64,000 nucleotides of DNA from a bacterium (GTDB lineage Bacteria; Bacillota; Clostridia; Oscillospirales; Acutalibacteraceae). This document shows positions 8,023 through 16,662 of the stretch, one piece after another. Location of the stretch: NCBI GenBank assembly GCA_020624805.1, contig JAHKVW010000029.1:1-64000 (forward strand), read 5' to 3'. A program made the position numbers and the translations under genes. The notes beneath the pieces are model-generated. The model saw only the letters and a program-made list of their open reading frames with translations, was not told the DNA's origin and made no database searches. Each line of letters opens with the position of its first letter. The stretch's first letter is position 1.

Positions 8023-8782
8023 GGTCGCGCCGCGTGTCGGGATCTTTTTGCTGATACTGGCGATATGGTACTGCGTGTGCCGTTTTACGGGGATCCCCAA
8101 GTTCGTCCTGCCCTCGCCGGGGGATGTGATCGGGGCGTTCAAGGAGGATTGGCAGCTGATGCTCAGTCACGCGCGCGTGACGCTGACCGAGACCATGATC
8201 GGTCTGTTTGTCGGCATCCTGATCGGCTTTTTGACGGCGGTGCTGATGGATCGGTTCGCGCTCGTTCGCAAGACGGTCTATCCGCTGATCGTCGTCAGTC
8301 AGACGATACCTACCGTGGCGATCGCGCCGATGCTCGTCATCTGGATGGGCTATCAGATGCTGCCGAAGATCGTGCTGATCGTGCTGGTCGTGTTCTTTCC
8401 GATCGCGATCAGCCTGCTGCAGGGTTTTTCCGAGGTGGACAAGGATACCGTCAATCTGATGCGTTCGATGGGCGCGAATCGGATGCAGATCTTTCGCTAT
8501 GTCAAACTGCCGAATTCGCTGGGACATTTCTTTTCCAGCTTGAAGATATCGGTATCATACGCGGTCGTCAGCGCGGTCGTATCGGAATGGATCGGAGGCA
8601 CGGAGGGTCTGGGCTGTTACATGACCAGAGTCCGCAAGTCGTTTGCCTCCGACAAGATGTTCGCGGTGATCATCCTGATCTCCGTGATCAGCCTGATCCT
8701 GATCTGGTTGACCGAGTTGATCCAGCACGCGTGTATGCCGTGGGAAAAAGCACAATATCATCACAGGAGGAGTAAAGAATGA
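7991..8782 (+). CDS. thiX: ABC transporter permease, thiamine precursor (ThiX-type)
   Basis: A 263-aa permease of the SsuC/TauC/ThiX family with six predicted membrane helices. It carries the EAA-type cytoplasmic loop, VDKDTVNLMRSMGANRMQIF followed by RYVKLPNSLGH, and the start region LPSPGDVIGAF typical of the group. The start read here is TTG at 7991, with GAGGGG upstream, inside the preceding gene; a later start is possible but would cut the first helix. It is sandwiched between the binding protein and lipoprotein genes (ATGA overlap downstream). Probably imports a pyrimidine thiamine precursor or thiamine. Confidence 0.88.
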   Translation: MSAKLRSTISKVAPRVGIFLLILAIWYCVCRFTGIPKFVLPSPGDVIGAFKEDWQLMLSHARVTLTETMIGLFVGILIGFLTAVLMDRFALVRKTVYPLIVVSQTIPTVAIAPMLVIWMGYQMLPKIVLIVLVVFFPIAISLLQGFSEVDKDTVNLMRSMGANRMQIFRYVKLPNSLGHFFSSLKISVSYAVVSAVVSEWIGGTEGLGCYMTRVRKSFASDKMFAVIILISVISLILIWLTELIQHACMPWEKAQYHHRRSKE

Positions 8783-9795
8783 AAAAACTGATTGCTGTTA
8801 TTTTAGTATGTTTATTGGCGATGGCGGCCGTAACGGGCTGCGGATCGCAGAAAACCGAAACCGATAAGTCGACCGCGGATTCCGCTGAAAAGACAAAGAT
8901 CTCCTTTGTCCTCGACTGGACGCCCAACACCAACCATACCGGGCTCTATGTCGCAAAGGATAAGGGTTATTTTGAAGAAGCCGGTCTGGATGTCGAGATC
9001 GTCCAGCCGCCCGAGGACGGCGCAGAGATGCTGGTCGGTTCCGGTAAGGCGCAGTTCGGCGTGTCGTTCCAGGATTACCTGCCCCCCGCGTTGGCAGGCG
9101 CAGACGCGATCCCGATCACGGCTGTCGCGGCGCTTGTCCAGCACAACACCTCCGGCATCATTTCGCTGAAAGGAAAGGGCATCGACAGCCCCAAGGGTCT
9201 GGAAGGCAAGAAGTACGCGACCTGGGATCTGCCGATCGAAAAGGCGACCTTGAAGAAGGTAGTCGAGGATGACGGCGGCGATTTCAGCAAGGTCGAGCTG
9301 ATCCCCTCTACCGTGACCGATGAGGTGTCCGTGCTGCAGTCGGGTACCGTTGACGCGATCTGGGTCTATTACGGCTGGGCAGGTATCGCGACGGAGCAGG
9401 CAAATCTCGAAACCGATTTCTTCGCGTTCAAGGACGTCGATCCGGTATTTGACTATTATTCTCCCGTTGTCGTCGGCAATAACACCTGGATCGAGGAGCA
9501 TCCCGACGAGACAAAGGCGTTCCTCTCCGCGTTGAAGAAGGGCTATGAATACGCGATCGACGATCCCGACGGCGCGGCGGATATCCTGCTGAAAAACGCG
9601 CCCGAGCTGAACGCCGAGCAGGTCAAGGCGAGCCAGAAGTATCTGTCGAAGGAATATATTTCCGACGCAAAGCGCTGGGGCTTTATTGACGCCGCGCGCT
9701 GGAGCGCTTTCTTCAAATGGATCAACGATAACAAGCTGTCTGAGACCGAGGTTCCCGAGAACGGCGGCTTTACCAACGAATATCTTCCCGAGTAA
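8779..9795 (+). CDS. thiY: ABC transporter substrate-binding lipoprotein (ThiY/NMT1 family)
   Basis: A 338-aa secreted lipoprotein: lipobox VTGC at about residues 18-21 after a typical signal peptide, then an NMT1/THI5-like binding fold (FVLDWTPNTNHTGLYVAKDK, PPEDGAEMLVGSGKAQFGVS). This family binds formylaminopyrimidine or HMP-type precursors in ThiXYZ systems. The ATG overlaps the permease stop by 4 nt (ATGA), after AGGAGG. The TPP riboswitch upstream supports a thiamine-pathway ligand; the exact substrate is inferred. Confidence 0.92.
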   Translation: MKKLIAVILVCLLAMAAVTGCGSQKTETDKSTADSAEKTKISFVLDWTPNTNHTGLYVAKDKGYFEEAGLDVEIVQPPEDGAEMLVGSGKAQFGVSFQDYLPPALAGADAIPITAVAALVQHNTSGIISLKGKGIDSPKGLEGKKYATWDLPIEKATLKKVVEDDGGDFSKVELIPSTVTDEVSVLQSGTVDAIWVYYGWAGIATEQANLETDFFAFKDVDPVFDYYSPVVVGNNTWIEEHPDETKAFLSALKKGYEYAIDDPDGAADILLKNAPELNAEQVKASQKYLSKEYISDAKRWGFIDAARWSAFFKWINDNKLSETEVPENGGFTNEYLPE

Positions 9796-10550
9796 TGGCG
9801 GAACTGGAAGTCAGAAATGTCACGTTCAGCTATGACGGCGTGAACAAGATCCTGAATAACGTGAATCTCAAGCTGAACGACGGTGAGCTGGTCTGTCTGC
9901 TCGGTGTGAGCGGCGGCGGCAAAACGACGCTGTTCAACATCATCGCGGGGCTTTTGGAGCCGCAGCAGGGACAAGTACTCTTAAACGGCGAGGACATCAC
10001 GGGGCAGAGCGGCAAGGTCAGCTATATGCTACAAAAGGATATGCTCCTGCCGTACCGCACGGTCGAGGATAATGTGGCGCTGCCGCTGATCATCAAAGGC
10101 ATGAAGAAGAAAGAGGCGCGTGAGAAGGTCGGCGGCTACTTTGAGGAGTTCGGCATCGAGGGAACGCAAAAGCGCTATCCTGTCGAGCTGTCCGGCGGTA
10201 TGAAGCAGCGTGCCGCGCTGCTCAGGACGTATCTGTTCTCGGCGCAGGTCGCCCTGCTGGATGAGCCGTTCAGCGCTCTCGATACCCTCACCAAAAGCGA
10301 GATGCACCGCTGGTATCTGGACGTGATGGACAGGATCAGGCTCTCGACGCTGTTCATCACCCACGATGTGGACGAGGCGATCCTCTTGTCCGACCGCATC
10401 TATCTGTTGGATGGTCACGGCGGTCTCACCGATGAGATCGTCATCACAGAGCCGAAACCGCGCCGCAAGGAGTTTGTCCTGTCGGAGGAATTCCTGCAGT
10501 ATAAGCGCGATATCATCGCGAAGATCTATGCGGAAAAAACGGACGCTTGA
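9795..10550 (+). CDS. thiZ: ABC transporter ATP-binding protein (ThiZ-type)
   Basis: A 251-aa ATPase. Walker A GVSGGGKTT, Q-loop MLQKDMLLPYRTV, signature LSGGMKQRAALLR, Walker B VALLDEPFSALD, switch His in FITHDVDEA. Closest in form to the nitrate/sulfonate/ThiZ ATPases. The start codon shares one base with the lipoprotein stop (TAATG). It energises the ThiX-type permease. Confidence 0.92.
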   Translation: MAELEVRNVTFSYDGVNKILNNVNLKLNDGELVCLLGVSGGGKTTLFNIIAGLLEPQQGQVLLNGEDITGQSGKVSYMLQKDMLLPYRTVEDNVALPLIIKGMKKKEAREKVGGYFEEFGIEGTQKRYPVELSGGMKQRAALLRTYLFSAQVALLDEPFSALDTLTKSEMHRWYLDVMDRIRLSTLFITHDVDEAILLSDRIYLLDGHGGLTDEIVITEPKPRRKEFVLSEEFLQYKRDIIAKIYAEKTDA

Positions 10551-10582
10551 ACGATTCTTTCACCAATCGTGAATACTCAATC

Positions 10583-10620
10583 GTCATTGCGAACCTCCGT
10601 CAGGAGGTGTGGCAATCTCC
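10583..10620. repeat. REP-like element (GTCATTGCGA...TGGCAATCTC family)
   Basis: GTCATTGCGA, an ACCTCC/GGAGGT hairpin (10593-10598/10603-10608), then TGTGGCAATCTCC. Other copies lie at 11271-11405 (inverted, composite), 18106-18206 (nested) and 21641-21686. It lies in the 100-nt gap between transporter ATPase and pyrophosphokinase genes. Confidence 0.75.
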
Positions 10621-10650
10621 ACCGAAAAACCACGGAAAGAAGGTCATGGG

Positions 10651-11265
10651 ATGAACCGATGCTTTATCTTCGGCGCGCTGGAAGTGAGCCGTTTGCCGAT
10701 CAAGCCTGAGTCCGGCGATTTCATCATCGCCGCCGATAAGGGCTATGATACGGCGCTGTCATTGGGGATCGATCCCGACCTTGCGGTGGGGGATTTTGAT
10801 TCTCTCAACAGGATCCCCGACGCGAAAAACGTCGTCACCCTGCCTGTCCGCAAGGACATGACCGATGTGGGCTATGCCGTGGAAAAGGGCTATGAGCGCG
10901 GATGCGCGGAGTTCATCATCTACGGCGCTGTGGGCGGCGCGTTGGATCACACCTTTGCCAACGTCGCGATCGCGCACGATATCGCCCGCCGCGGCGCAAG
11001 GGCGCTGATGATCGGCGAGGAATACTCCTTCACCGTGCTGCATGGATCCTCATTCACGTTTGAAGCGCGTGAGAGCGGCAGGATCTCGGTATTCGCCCTT
11101 GGCGGTACCGCACAGGGTGTTACGATCCGCGGACTGGATTATGAGGTTGCGGACTGTTCGATCGAAAGCAGCGCTCATATCGGCGTGAGCAACGCCTTTG
11201 TCGGCAAAGAGGCGACGATCTCCGTCCGACAGGGCGAGCTGTTGGTCGTCTGGCAGACGGAATAA
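10651..11265 (+). CDS. thiN: Thiamine pyrophosphokinase
   Basis: A 204-aa enzyme converting thiamine to TPP with ATP. Conserved features: AADKGYDTALSLGIDPDLAVGDFDS (the GDFDS motif), LPVRKDMTDVGYAVEKG, GAVGGALDHTFANV, and the late VSNAF segment. The ATG at 10651 has GAAAGAAGG upstream; a longer frame starts inside the repeat and is rejected. It ends the riboswitch operon, giving import plus activation in one unit. Confidence 0.93.
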   Translation: MNRCFIFGALEVSRLPIKPESGDFIIAADKGYDTALSLGIDPDLAVGDFDSLNRIPDAKNVVTLPVRKDMTDVGYAVEKGYERGCAEFIIYGAVGGALDHTFANVAIAHDIARRGARALMIGEEYSFTVLHGSSFTFEARESGRISVFALGGTAQGVTIRGLDYEVADCSIESSAHIGVSNAFVGKEATISVRQGELLVVWQTE

Positions 11266-11410
11266 TATAGGTTGAGATTGCCACTCGTCGTCGCTCGCCG
11301 TATTCGCTGAGAGCAGTCATGATCGACTGCTCTGGTGCTCATGTGGCGACTCCTCCTCTCCCCATAACTCGGGGAGTTATGGGGACCCCAGAGGGCTTCA
11401 CAATGACAAT
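11266..11410. repeat. Composite inverted REP-like repeat
   Basis: Begins TTGAGATTGCCAC and ends CACAATGAC, i.e. the reverse orientation of the TCATTGCGA/TGGCAATCTC family, with extra hairpin modules between: gagcagtc/gactgctc (11310-11329), and ccccataactc/gagttatgggg around 11359-11382. No coding potential. Confidence 0.55.
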
Positions 11411-11418
11411 GAATAAGA

Positions 11419-11455
11419 ACAGGGAGCTGTCGCAGTTGATACGACAGCTCCCTGT
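11419..11455. terminator. Strong bidirectional hairpin after thiN
   Basis: A perfect 14-bp stem (11419-11432 with 11442-11455, loop of 9). It ends in TGTTT on plus and TGTTCTT on minus, so the U tract is modest. It is placed to end the thiamine operon. Confidence 0.6.
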
Positions 11456-11478
11456 TTAGCTTTCCCTTCGGGATAAAA

Positions 11479-11741
11479 AAGCCTTCCCCTCGGGGGGGAA
11501 GGTGTCGACCATCGGGAGACGGATGAGGGGATAACCTTTCCTATAGATGTATGTCTCGGTGAGGATGTTTGCTGACCGAGGATTGAGGAAAAGTCTCACA
11601 CTCTTTGTTAAGATAATCTTCCGGATAAGTAAGCCCCTCATCCGACTCGGCTTGTGCCGAGCCACCTTCTCCTCGCCGGAAGCGGCTCCCCCCTTGTCCT
11701 TCGGACATTCCCCCAACGGGGGTACCCCGAGGGGAAGGCTT
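11479..11741. mobile_element. MITE-like element with 17-bp perfect terminal inverted repeats
   Basis: The left end AAGCCTTCCCCTCGGGG (11479-11495) is the exact inverse of the right end CCCCGAGGGGAAGGCTT (11725-11741). A second, inner pair matches: GGATGAGGGG (11521-11530) and CCCCTCATCC (11634-11643). The 263-bp element has no transposase; short frames inside are artefacts. The right half carries hairpin modules shared with 19153-19280. A degenerate left end is seen near 37629-37666. No clear target-site duplication was found by eye. The remaining gap up to 11833 holds nothing else recognisable. Confidence 0.7.
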
Positions 11742-11833
11742 GCTTTATCTGTTACATATGTATAAAGGAAACAGTTTGCGTTTCAGTGATACGAAAAAAG
11801 GCGCACGCGCCCCCGGAGAGGAAGGCTTTTATA

Positions 11834-12487
11834 CTATGAATGGGCGGATTTTCGGAACATGACGATCATCCAGATGTACATACAGGTTTTCGGGAGCATC
11901 AGCATACCGATCAGGGGGATCGCCTGTGCCCACAGCACGACGGGCAGATAGAACAGAAAGCTCAGTGTGACCGCCGGCCACATCCATTTCAGCGGCTTAT
12001 CCTGCTTTGCGGAGCGCAGCCAGAGGATCACGGTCATCACGCCCATGATGACGAACGGGATGTTGCGCAGGAGTCCCCACAGCAGGGACGGCTCGGCGCT
12101 TGTCCAGCCGTTTTGCGGAAAACAGCACAGGACGATGCGGCTGATCGCGCAGATCCACAGGATGATGAGGATCGGCTTTTCGCCATCGATATGATAGCGT
12201 TCACGGCGCGCGTACTCCATCAGCAGATAGAAGAGCGTCATCGTGACGGAGGTGACGAGCTTGCCGATACCGAGCGCGGCGGTGAAGTCGCCCTCGATCC
12301 AGTAGTTGAGGATACGCGGCACCAGATGGAACGCGTCGCCGCAGCCGAGGATCAGCGCCATCCAGCCGAACAGGCGGATGTCCTTTCTGCCGTTGGCGTA
12401 TTTGAGCAGACGGATACCGCTGACGATGGCAAAAACCAGATAACAAACGTCAAAGATACTTTCCGGTAAAGCGGGCATCAGGCGCAT
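11834..12487 (-). CDS. Seven-helix membrane protein of unknown function
   Basis: A 217-aa hydrophobic protein with about seven membrane helices, the first near residues 9-28 (IFDVCYLVFAIVSGIRLL). A polar motif, GCGDAFHLVPRILNYW, lies in the second helix/loop. No known family is recognised. The start is set at the ATG at 12487 because AAAGGAG lies 7 nt upstream; an upstream in-frame ATG lacks such a site. It stands alone on the minus strand and could be a sensor or carrier. Confidence 0.75.
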   Translation of the reverse strand: MRLMPALPESIFDVCYLVFAIVSGIRLLKYANGRKDIRLFGWMALILGCGDAFHLVPRILNYWIEGDFTAALGIGKLVTSVTMTLFYLLMEYARRERYHIDGEKPILIILWICAISRIVLCCFPQNGWTSAEPSLLWGLLRNIPFVIMGVMTVILWLRSAKQDKPLKWMWPAVTLSFLFYLPVVLWAQAIPLIGMLMLPKTCMYIWMIVMFRKSAHS

Positions 12488-12600
12488 GGGGATGCTCCTT
12501 TCTTTCATAGGCTGAGATCGCGGTTCGTTACAAGATCGATAAAACAATCCGATAATCGAACGAGAGCCCGATTATCGGAAAACGTCAGCAACCGTCATGA

Positions 12601-13068
12601 TTATTTGAGGGTAATGGAATTGAGCACCTCTTGGAACGCGGGGAGATTCGCGCTCGCGTTCACCTTGCGGGTGACATAATACACGGAATAGAAGTGCTTT
12701 TTATATTTGAAGGCGACCAGATCGCAGACCTGTACCAGTGCCGCGTCCTTGACCCTGTATTCAAAGCGGATGGCATATGCCTTTTTCTTGCCGATCTTCA
12801 TTTTGTAATCGGTGACGCGCTGGTAGTTGGGCAGATTACGGCGGAGAAAGGCTTCTACGTCGATCATATAGGATTCGGCGTCGGTGAAAAGATGCATGAA
12901 GCCCGCCTTTTTCCAGTTGACGGAAAGAATGATGTGCTTGTCGGCGTTATACACGCCCCAGCGGTCGGCGGGTGTGCGGAAATAGCGGATCAGCTCTTCT
13001 TCACCCATCAGGTCGAAGCCGTCGGGATAGGTCAGGTTGACCTCGTTGTTGATCTGGATACTGTTCAT
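12601..13068 (-). CDS. Hypothetical soluble protein, 155 aa
   Basis: Begins MNSIQINNEVNLTYPDGF. No signal peptide, membrane helix or catalytic motif is evident. The alternation of short strands (KHIILSVNWKKAGF, AYAIRFEYRVKDAALVQVCDL, KHFYSVYYVTRK) suggests a compact beta-sheet fold, and the pattern is loosely like PsbP/DUF1795-type proteins, which is only a guess. The GGAGG site fits the ATG at 13068 (6-nt spacing) better than the ATG two codons earlier. Monocistronic. Confidence 0.65.
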   Translation of the reverse strand: MNSIQINNEVNLTYPDGFDLMGEEELIRYFRTPADRWGVYNADKHIILSVNWKKAGFMHLFTDAESYMIDVEAFLRRNLPNYQRVTDYKMKIGKKKAYAIRFEYRVKDAALVQVCDLVAFKYKKHFYSVYYVTRKVNASANLPAFQEVLNSITLK

Positions 13069-13282
13069 CTTCATCCTCCGTTCCCGCGTAATACACGTAT
13101 AGTTTAAACCATTATACATCATGGCGAATCGTTTGTCACGAAAAAAATGCAAAAATATCTTGTTTTTTGATCACGAGGCATTTGTCATGGTTTTGTCATG
13201 GTATATATGTTATAGTAAGAGTATAACAGAGAGAAGCGCTCTCTGATACGATAGATCATTTTGTAATCGGAAGAAAGGAGAG

Positions 13283-14179
13283 ATGATGATGAACACGATA
13301 CTGACAACACAAAATCTGACGAAGAAATACGGCGACAATATTGCCGCCGGCAACATCAATATCCATATCCGGGAGGGTGAGATCTACGGACTGATCGGCA
13401 GGAACGGCGCCGGCAAGACGACGATCATGCGGATGATCAGCGGACTGTCCTCTCCGACGAGCGGCAGCTATGAGATCCACGGCGATCACAGCCGCGGGGT
13501 CGGCGTGCTGATCGAAAGCCCCGGCGTATATAACAATCGCTCGGCGTTTGATAACCTGAAGATCAAATGTATCGCGATGGGTTGTTACTCCAAGGAATAT
13601 GTCGACGGTCTGCTGAAAACGGTGGGTCTTGAGGATACCGGAAAGAAGAAGGTAGGCTCCTTCTCACTGGGAATGCGCCAACGTCTGGGTATCGCCCTCG
13701 CGCTGGCGGGAGATCCGAAGCTCATTGTCCTCGACGAGCCGATCAACGGTCTTGACCCGCAGGGTATCGCCGAGGTCAGAGAAACGCTCGAGAAGCTCCG
13801 GGATGAGAAAGGGATCACCGTGATGGTGTCCAGCCATATCCTCGAGGAGCTCGGCAAAGTAGCGGATTCGTTCGGGATCATCAACAACGGCGAGCTGATC
13901 CAGGAATTCACCGGTGAAGAGTTGGAACGCCGCTGCGGACAGTATATCACCGTCAACACCGACGATAACGAGAAAGCGATGGAGATCATCCGATCGCTCG
14001 GGATCGAAAACGCGGTGCTCAGCGGCAACAAAATACGGATCGACGAGCATCTGGATCAGACCGCGGCGATCAACAAAGCGCTGGTAACGGCGGGCTTAGC
14101 GGTCGACGAGATCCATACAACCAATATTTCGCTGGAGGATTACTATCTCAGCCTGACGGGAGGGAAGCATGATGACTAA
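13283..14179 (+). CDS. ABC transporter ATP-binding protein, BcrA/lantibiotic-immunity type
   Basis: A 298-aa ATPase: Walker A GRNGAGKTT, signature FSLGMRQRLGIA, Walker B LIVLDEPINGLD, switch VSSHIL. The C-terminal 80 residues form the extra domain typical of BcrA-like exporters. Three consecutive ATG codons (13283, 13286, 13289) follow AAAGGAG; the second or third has better spacing. It overlaps the permease gene. Probable role: drug or peptide efflux or resistance. Confidence 0.88.
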   Translation: MMMNTILTTQNLTKKYGDNIAAGNINIHIREGEIYGLIGRNGAGKTTIMRMISGLSSPTSGSYEIHGDHSRGVGVLIESPGVYNNRSAFDNLKIKCIAMGCYSKEYVDGLLKTVGLEDTGKKKVGSFSLGMRQRLGIALALAGDPKLIVLDEPINGLDPQGIAEVRETLEKLRDEKGITVMVSSHILEELGKVADSFGIINNGELIQEFTGEELERRCGQYITVNTDDNEKAMEIIRSLGIENAVLSGNKIRIDEHLDQTAAINKALVTAGLAVDEIHTTNISLEDYYLSLTGGKHDD

Positions 14180-14936
14180 TTTGTTAAAAATGGAATGGTA
14201 TAAGCTCAGAACATCCAGGCTGTTTATCGTTTTATTGATCGTGACCTTTGCGCTCAATGCATTGCTTCTCGCGGCACTGCCGTTTGCCTCTTCGGCTTTG
14301 GGACAGGAGATGTCCGCGACAAACCTCTCCGCCATCCTCGCCTCTCCCTTTGCGCTGGGACTGCTGATGATACCGATCTTTATCTCGGCGGTATCGTTTC
14401 TATATCTGGACTTTTCGGGAGGCTACATCAAGAATATCGCGGGTCAGCTGCCCGACCGGGGCAGTATCGTATTCGCGAAATTCATCATGATCGGCGTCCA
14501 TAACCTGATCTTCTTCATCGTTGCCGCGCTGTCCGCTGTCCTCGCGTCAGCCGCGACAAGCGGACTCGTCATGGATGAAGCGATAGGGGGCGGTGTGCTG
14601 ACGTTGCTGCTTAAATGGCTGTTATCCCTGTCCATTTGTACGATCCTGATGTTCTTTGCGGTCGGACTGAGAAACAAGACCCTCGCGATCATCATGGCGG
14701 TGGTATTCTCGACAGGCGCGCTGTCACTGCTTTATCTGGGTATTAATTCGGGTATCACGGCGCTCTTCAAGGTCGAGAACGTCAGCGTCGGCGACTACCT
14801 GCCCGATTCCTTGATGGGCTCCGTGAACGCGATCACAGGCGATCTGGTGGTCAACGCGATCATCGTAGCCGTCGTATTCATCGCGCTTTTCCTGAGTCTG
14901 ACATATATCATGTTCAAAAAGCGAGACGTCAAGTAA
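14169..14936 (+). CDS. ABC-2 type transporter permease
   Basis: A 255-aa membrane protein beginning NLLKMEWYKLRTSRLF, the characteristic cytoplasmic start of BcrB/ABC-2 permeases, followed by six helices (for example FALGLLMIPIFISAVSFLYL and IIVAVVFIALFLSLTYIMF). The start overlaps the ATPase gene by 11 nt, so the two subunits are coupled. No regulator or two-component system is adjacent. Confidence 0.87.
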   Translation: MMTNLLKMEWYKLRTSRLFIVLLIVTFALNALLLAALPFASSALGQEMSATNLSAILASPFALGLLMIPIFISAVSFLYLDFSGGYIKNIAGQLPDRGSIVFAKFIMIGVHNLIFFIVAALSAVLASAATSGLVMDEAIGGGVLTLLLKWLLSLSICTILMFFAVGLRNKTLAIIMAVVFSTGALSLLYLGINSGITALFKVENVSVGDYLPDSLMGSVNAITGDLVVNAIIVAVVFIALFLSLTYIMFKKRDVK

Positions 14937-14963
14937 AGAAATATCAAATCACCGAATCAACAA

Positions 14964-14998
14964 AAGCCTTTTCTCCATCGTTGAGAAAAGGCTTATTT
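14964..14998 (+). terminator. Terminator of the ABC exporter operon
   Basis: A 12-bp stem AAGCCTTTTCTC (14964-14975) with GAGAAAAGGCTT (14983-14994), followed by ATTTTATT. Confidence 0.75.
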
Positions 14999-15024
14999 TA
15001 TTGCGGATTTTTGTAAATTAGGGA

Positions 15025-15053
15025 ATGACAACGCTGATTTTTTGTGTTATAAT
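15025..15053 (+). promoter_or_regulatory. Sigma-A promoter of the DUF218-HAD operon
   Basis: ATGACA (15025-15030), 17-nt spacer, TG-extended TATAAT (15048-15053). Confidence 0.7.
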
Positions 15054-15120
15054 GAATCAGATTAAGCTGTAAACGGCAGTTCCGCATACAGCTTTGGCAG
15101 TTTTGAGGTGACAAAAAAAG

Positions 15121-16614
15121 ATGAAAGAAAAAGCAAAAAAAATAAAAAAGAAGAGCGACAAAAGATTTTTGATCCTGAATATCGCTATCATCGCCGTGAT
15201 CGTTTTTGCGTTCGGATATGTCTGGACGGTCGGCGATGATTATACCCTGCACACGAACTTTTATCCGGAGGACGGGACCACCAAAAATGTGGTGGTCGAC
15301 GTCAAGGATGACGACGTTGTGGAATTTGTCAACGTGCGAACCGAAAAGGGTGAGCTCGTGGCGGATTTTCGGTCGGATAACCGCGGTAAGACGGATGTGC
15401 TGATCAGCTACAGCATCGGCGATACGAAGATGGAACCGAAGGTGTTCAATCTGGAGGTCAACGAGTTCGACACGATCATCGACCATACCATGGGCTCGGT
15501 CCGTTTTAACGGCGATAAGGCTGTGATTATCTCGATCATCGTCCTGTTGGTGTTGGCGGAGATCATGATGCTCTGGATGTATATCGATTACCGCAAGCAC
15601 GGCAAATTCTCTTATTCGATGATAGCCTGCGGCGGCTTGAGTATCTTCAACGCGATCCTGCTGGCGTATGTCATCTATTACCTCATCAACTGGCCGACGC
15701 TTTCGATCGGCGATTTCCTGATGCTGGTCACGGGCGCGGGCACGATCATGCTGGTCATCCTGTTCCCGCTGATGCTGCTGCTCTCGATCCTTTTGGCGAT
15801 CAGCAATATTTGGCTGATGAAGCACGAGGGTTATCGACCCGTCAACGCGCTGGGTATCTTCTTCGCGGTCATTTGGGCATTAGGCACATTGTGGACGTTA
15901 GGGTTCTACTTCATCCCGTATGACAGCCTCGGCAGCGGAGGGGACAATTATAAGATATATAATCTGATCCTGATGGTACTGGTTTACATTATCGGCTATC
16001 TGGAGTGTATGTTTATCTCCACGGTCGCGTGCTCCTTCCTCGCGACCAAGTACAAGGTGCCGATGGATCGTGACTTTATCGTCATCCTCGGCTGTGCGAT
16101 CCGCGGCGATGGTTCGCTTACCCCGCTGCTCAAGGATCGTGTCGACAGCGCTGTTGCCTTTGAGAAAAAGCAGTATCGCACCAACGGCAAGCACGCGGTC
16201 TTTGTCCCCTCGGGCGGACAGGGCGCCGATGAGGTGATCTCCGAGGGTGAAGCGATGGAGAATTATCTCAAGAGCATCGGTATCCCCGAAGATCGCATCG
16301 CGCGTGAGGACAAGAGTACAAGCACCCTGGAGAATATGAAATTCTCCAAAGTAGTCATTGACGGCTTGTCCGACAGCGAGGATAAGAAGATCGCGTTCGC
16401 GACTTCGAGCTATCATGTCTTCCGCGGCTACATCATGGCGAGGAAGAATGATATGGAAGCCAAGGGTATTTCCGCAAAGACAAAGCCCTATTTCTTCCCG
16501 AACGCTTTCCTCAGAGAATTTGTCGGTCTGTTGGTCGACAAAAAGTGGAGTCACATCGTGTTCGTTCTTGCGATCGTGGCGTTCTTTGGTACCTTAGCTT
16601 ATCTGATTTTTTAA
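15121..16614 (+). CDS. Multi-pass membrane protein with DUF218 (YdcF/SanA-like) domain
   Basis: A 497-aa protein. A basic start is followed by one helix (about 17-37) and a roughly 100-aa extracytoplasmic stretch with a beta-rich look. Then come about five helices (residues 135-310) and a DUF218 domain (about 318-470): IVILGCAIRGDGSLTPLLKDRV, VPSGGQGADEVISEGEAM, REDKSTSTLENM, FATSSYHVFRG. The last segment is a final helix. The E. coli relatives SanA and YdcF are implicated in envelope functions; the reaction is unknown. Followed after 48 nt by the HAD gene in the same operon. Confidence 0.85.
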   Translation: MKEKAKKIKKKSDKRFLILNIAIIAVIVFAFGYVWTVGDDYTLHTNFYPEDGTTKNVVVDVKDDDVVEFVNVRTEKGELVADFRSDNRGKTDVLISYSIGDTKMEPKVFNLEVNEFDTIIDHTMGSVRFNGDKAVIISIIVLLVLAEIMMLWMYIDYRKHGKFSYSMIACGGLSIFNAILLAYVIYYLINWPTLSIGDFLMLVTGAGTIMLVILFPLMLLLSILLAISNIWLMKHEGYRPVNALGIFFAVIWALGTLWTLGFYFIPYDSLGSGGDNYKIYNLILMVLVYIIGYLECMFISTVACSFLATKYKVPMDRDFIVILGCAIRGDGSLTPLLKDRVDSAVAFEKKQYRTNGKHAVFVPSGGQGADEVISEGEAMENYLKSIGIPEDRIAREDKSTSTLENMKFSKVVIDGLSDSEDKKIAFATSSYHVFRGYIMARKNDMEAKGISAKTKPYFFPNAFLREFVGLLVDKKWSHIVFVLAIVAFFGTLAYLIF

Positions 16615-16662
16615 TCAATGATTTTGATTAAGTAAAAATAGAGTGATGAAAGGAGAATATCA

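Noticed and set aside
11456-11765. Short frames within the MITE-like element on both strands
   Set aside because: They read through inverted repeat arms and hairpin modules and carry no start signals.
13181-13227. Tandem TTTGTCATGG and TATAGT/TATAAC boxes as promoter of the BcrA-like operon
   Set aside because: No pair has acceptable -35/-10 spacing (12 or 23 nt), so I could not assign a promoter.
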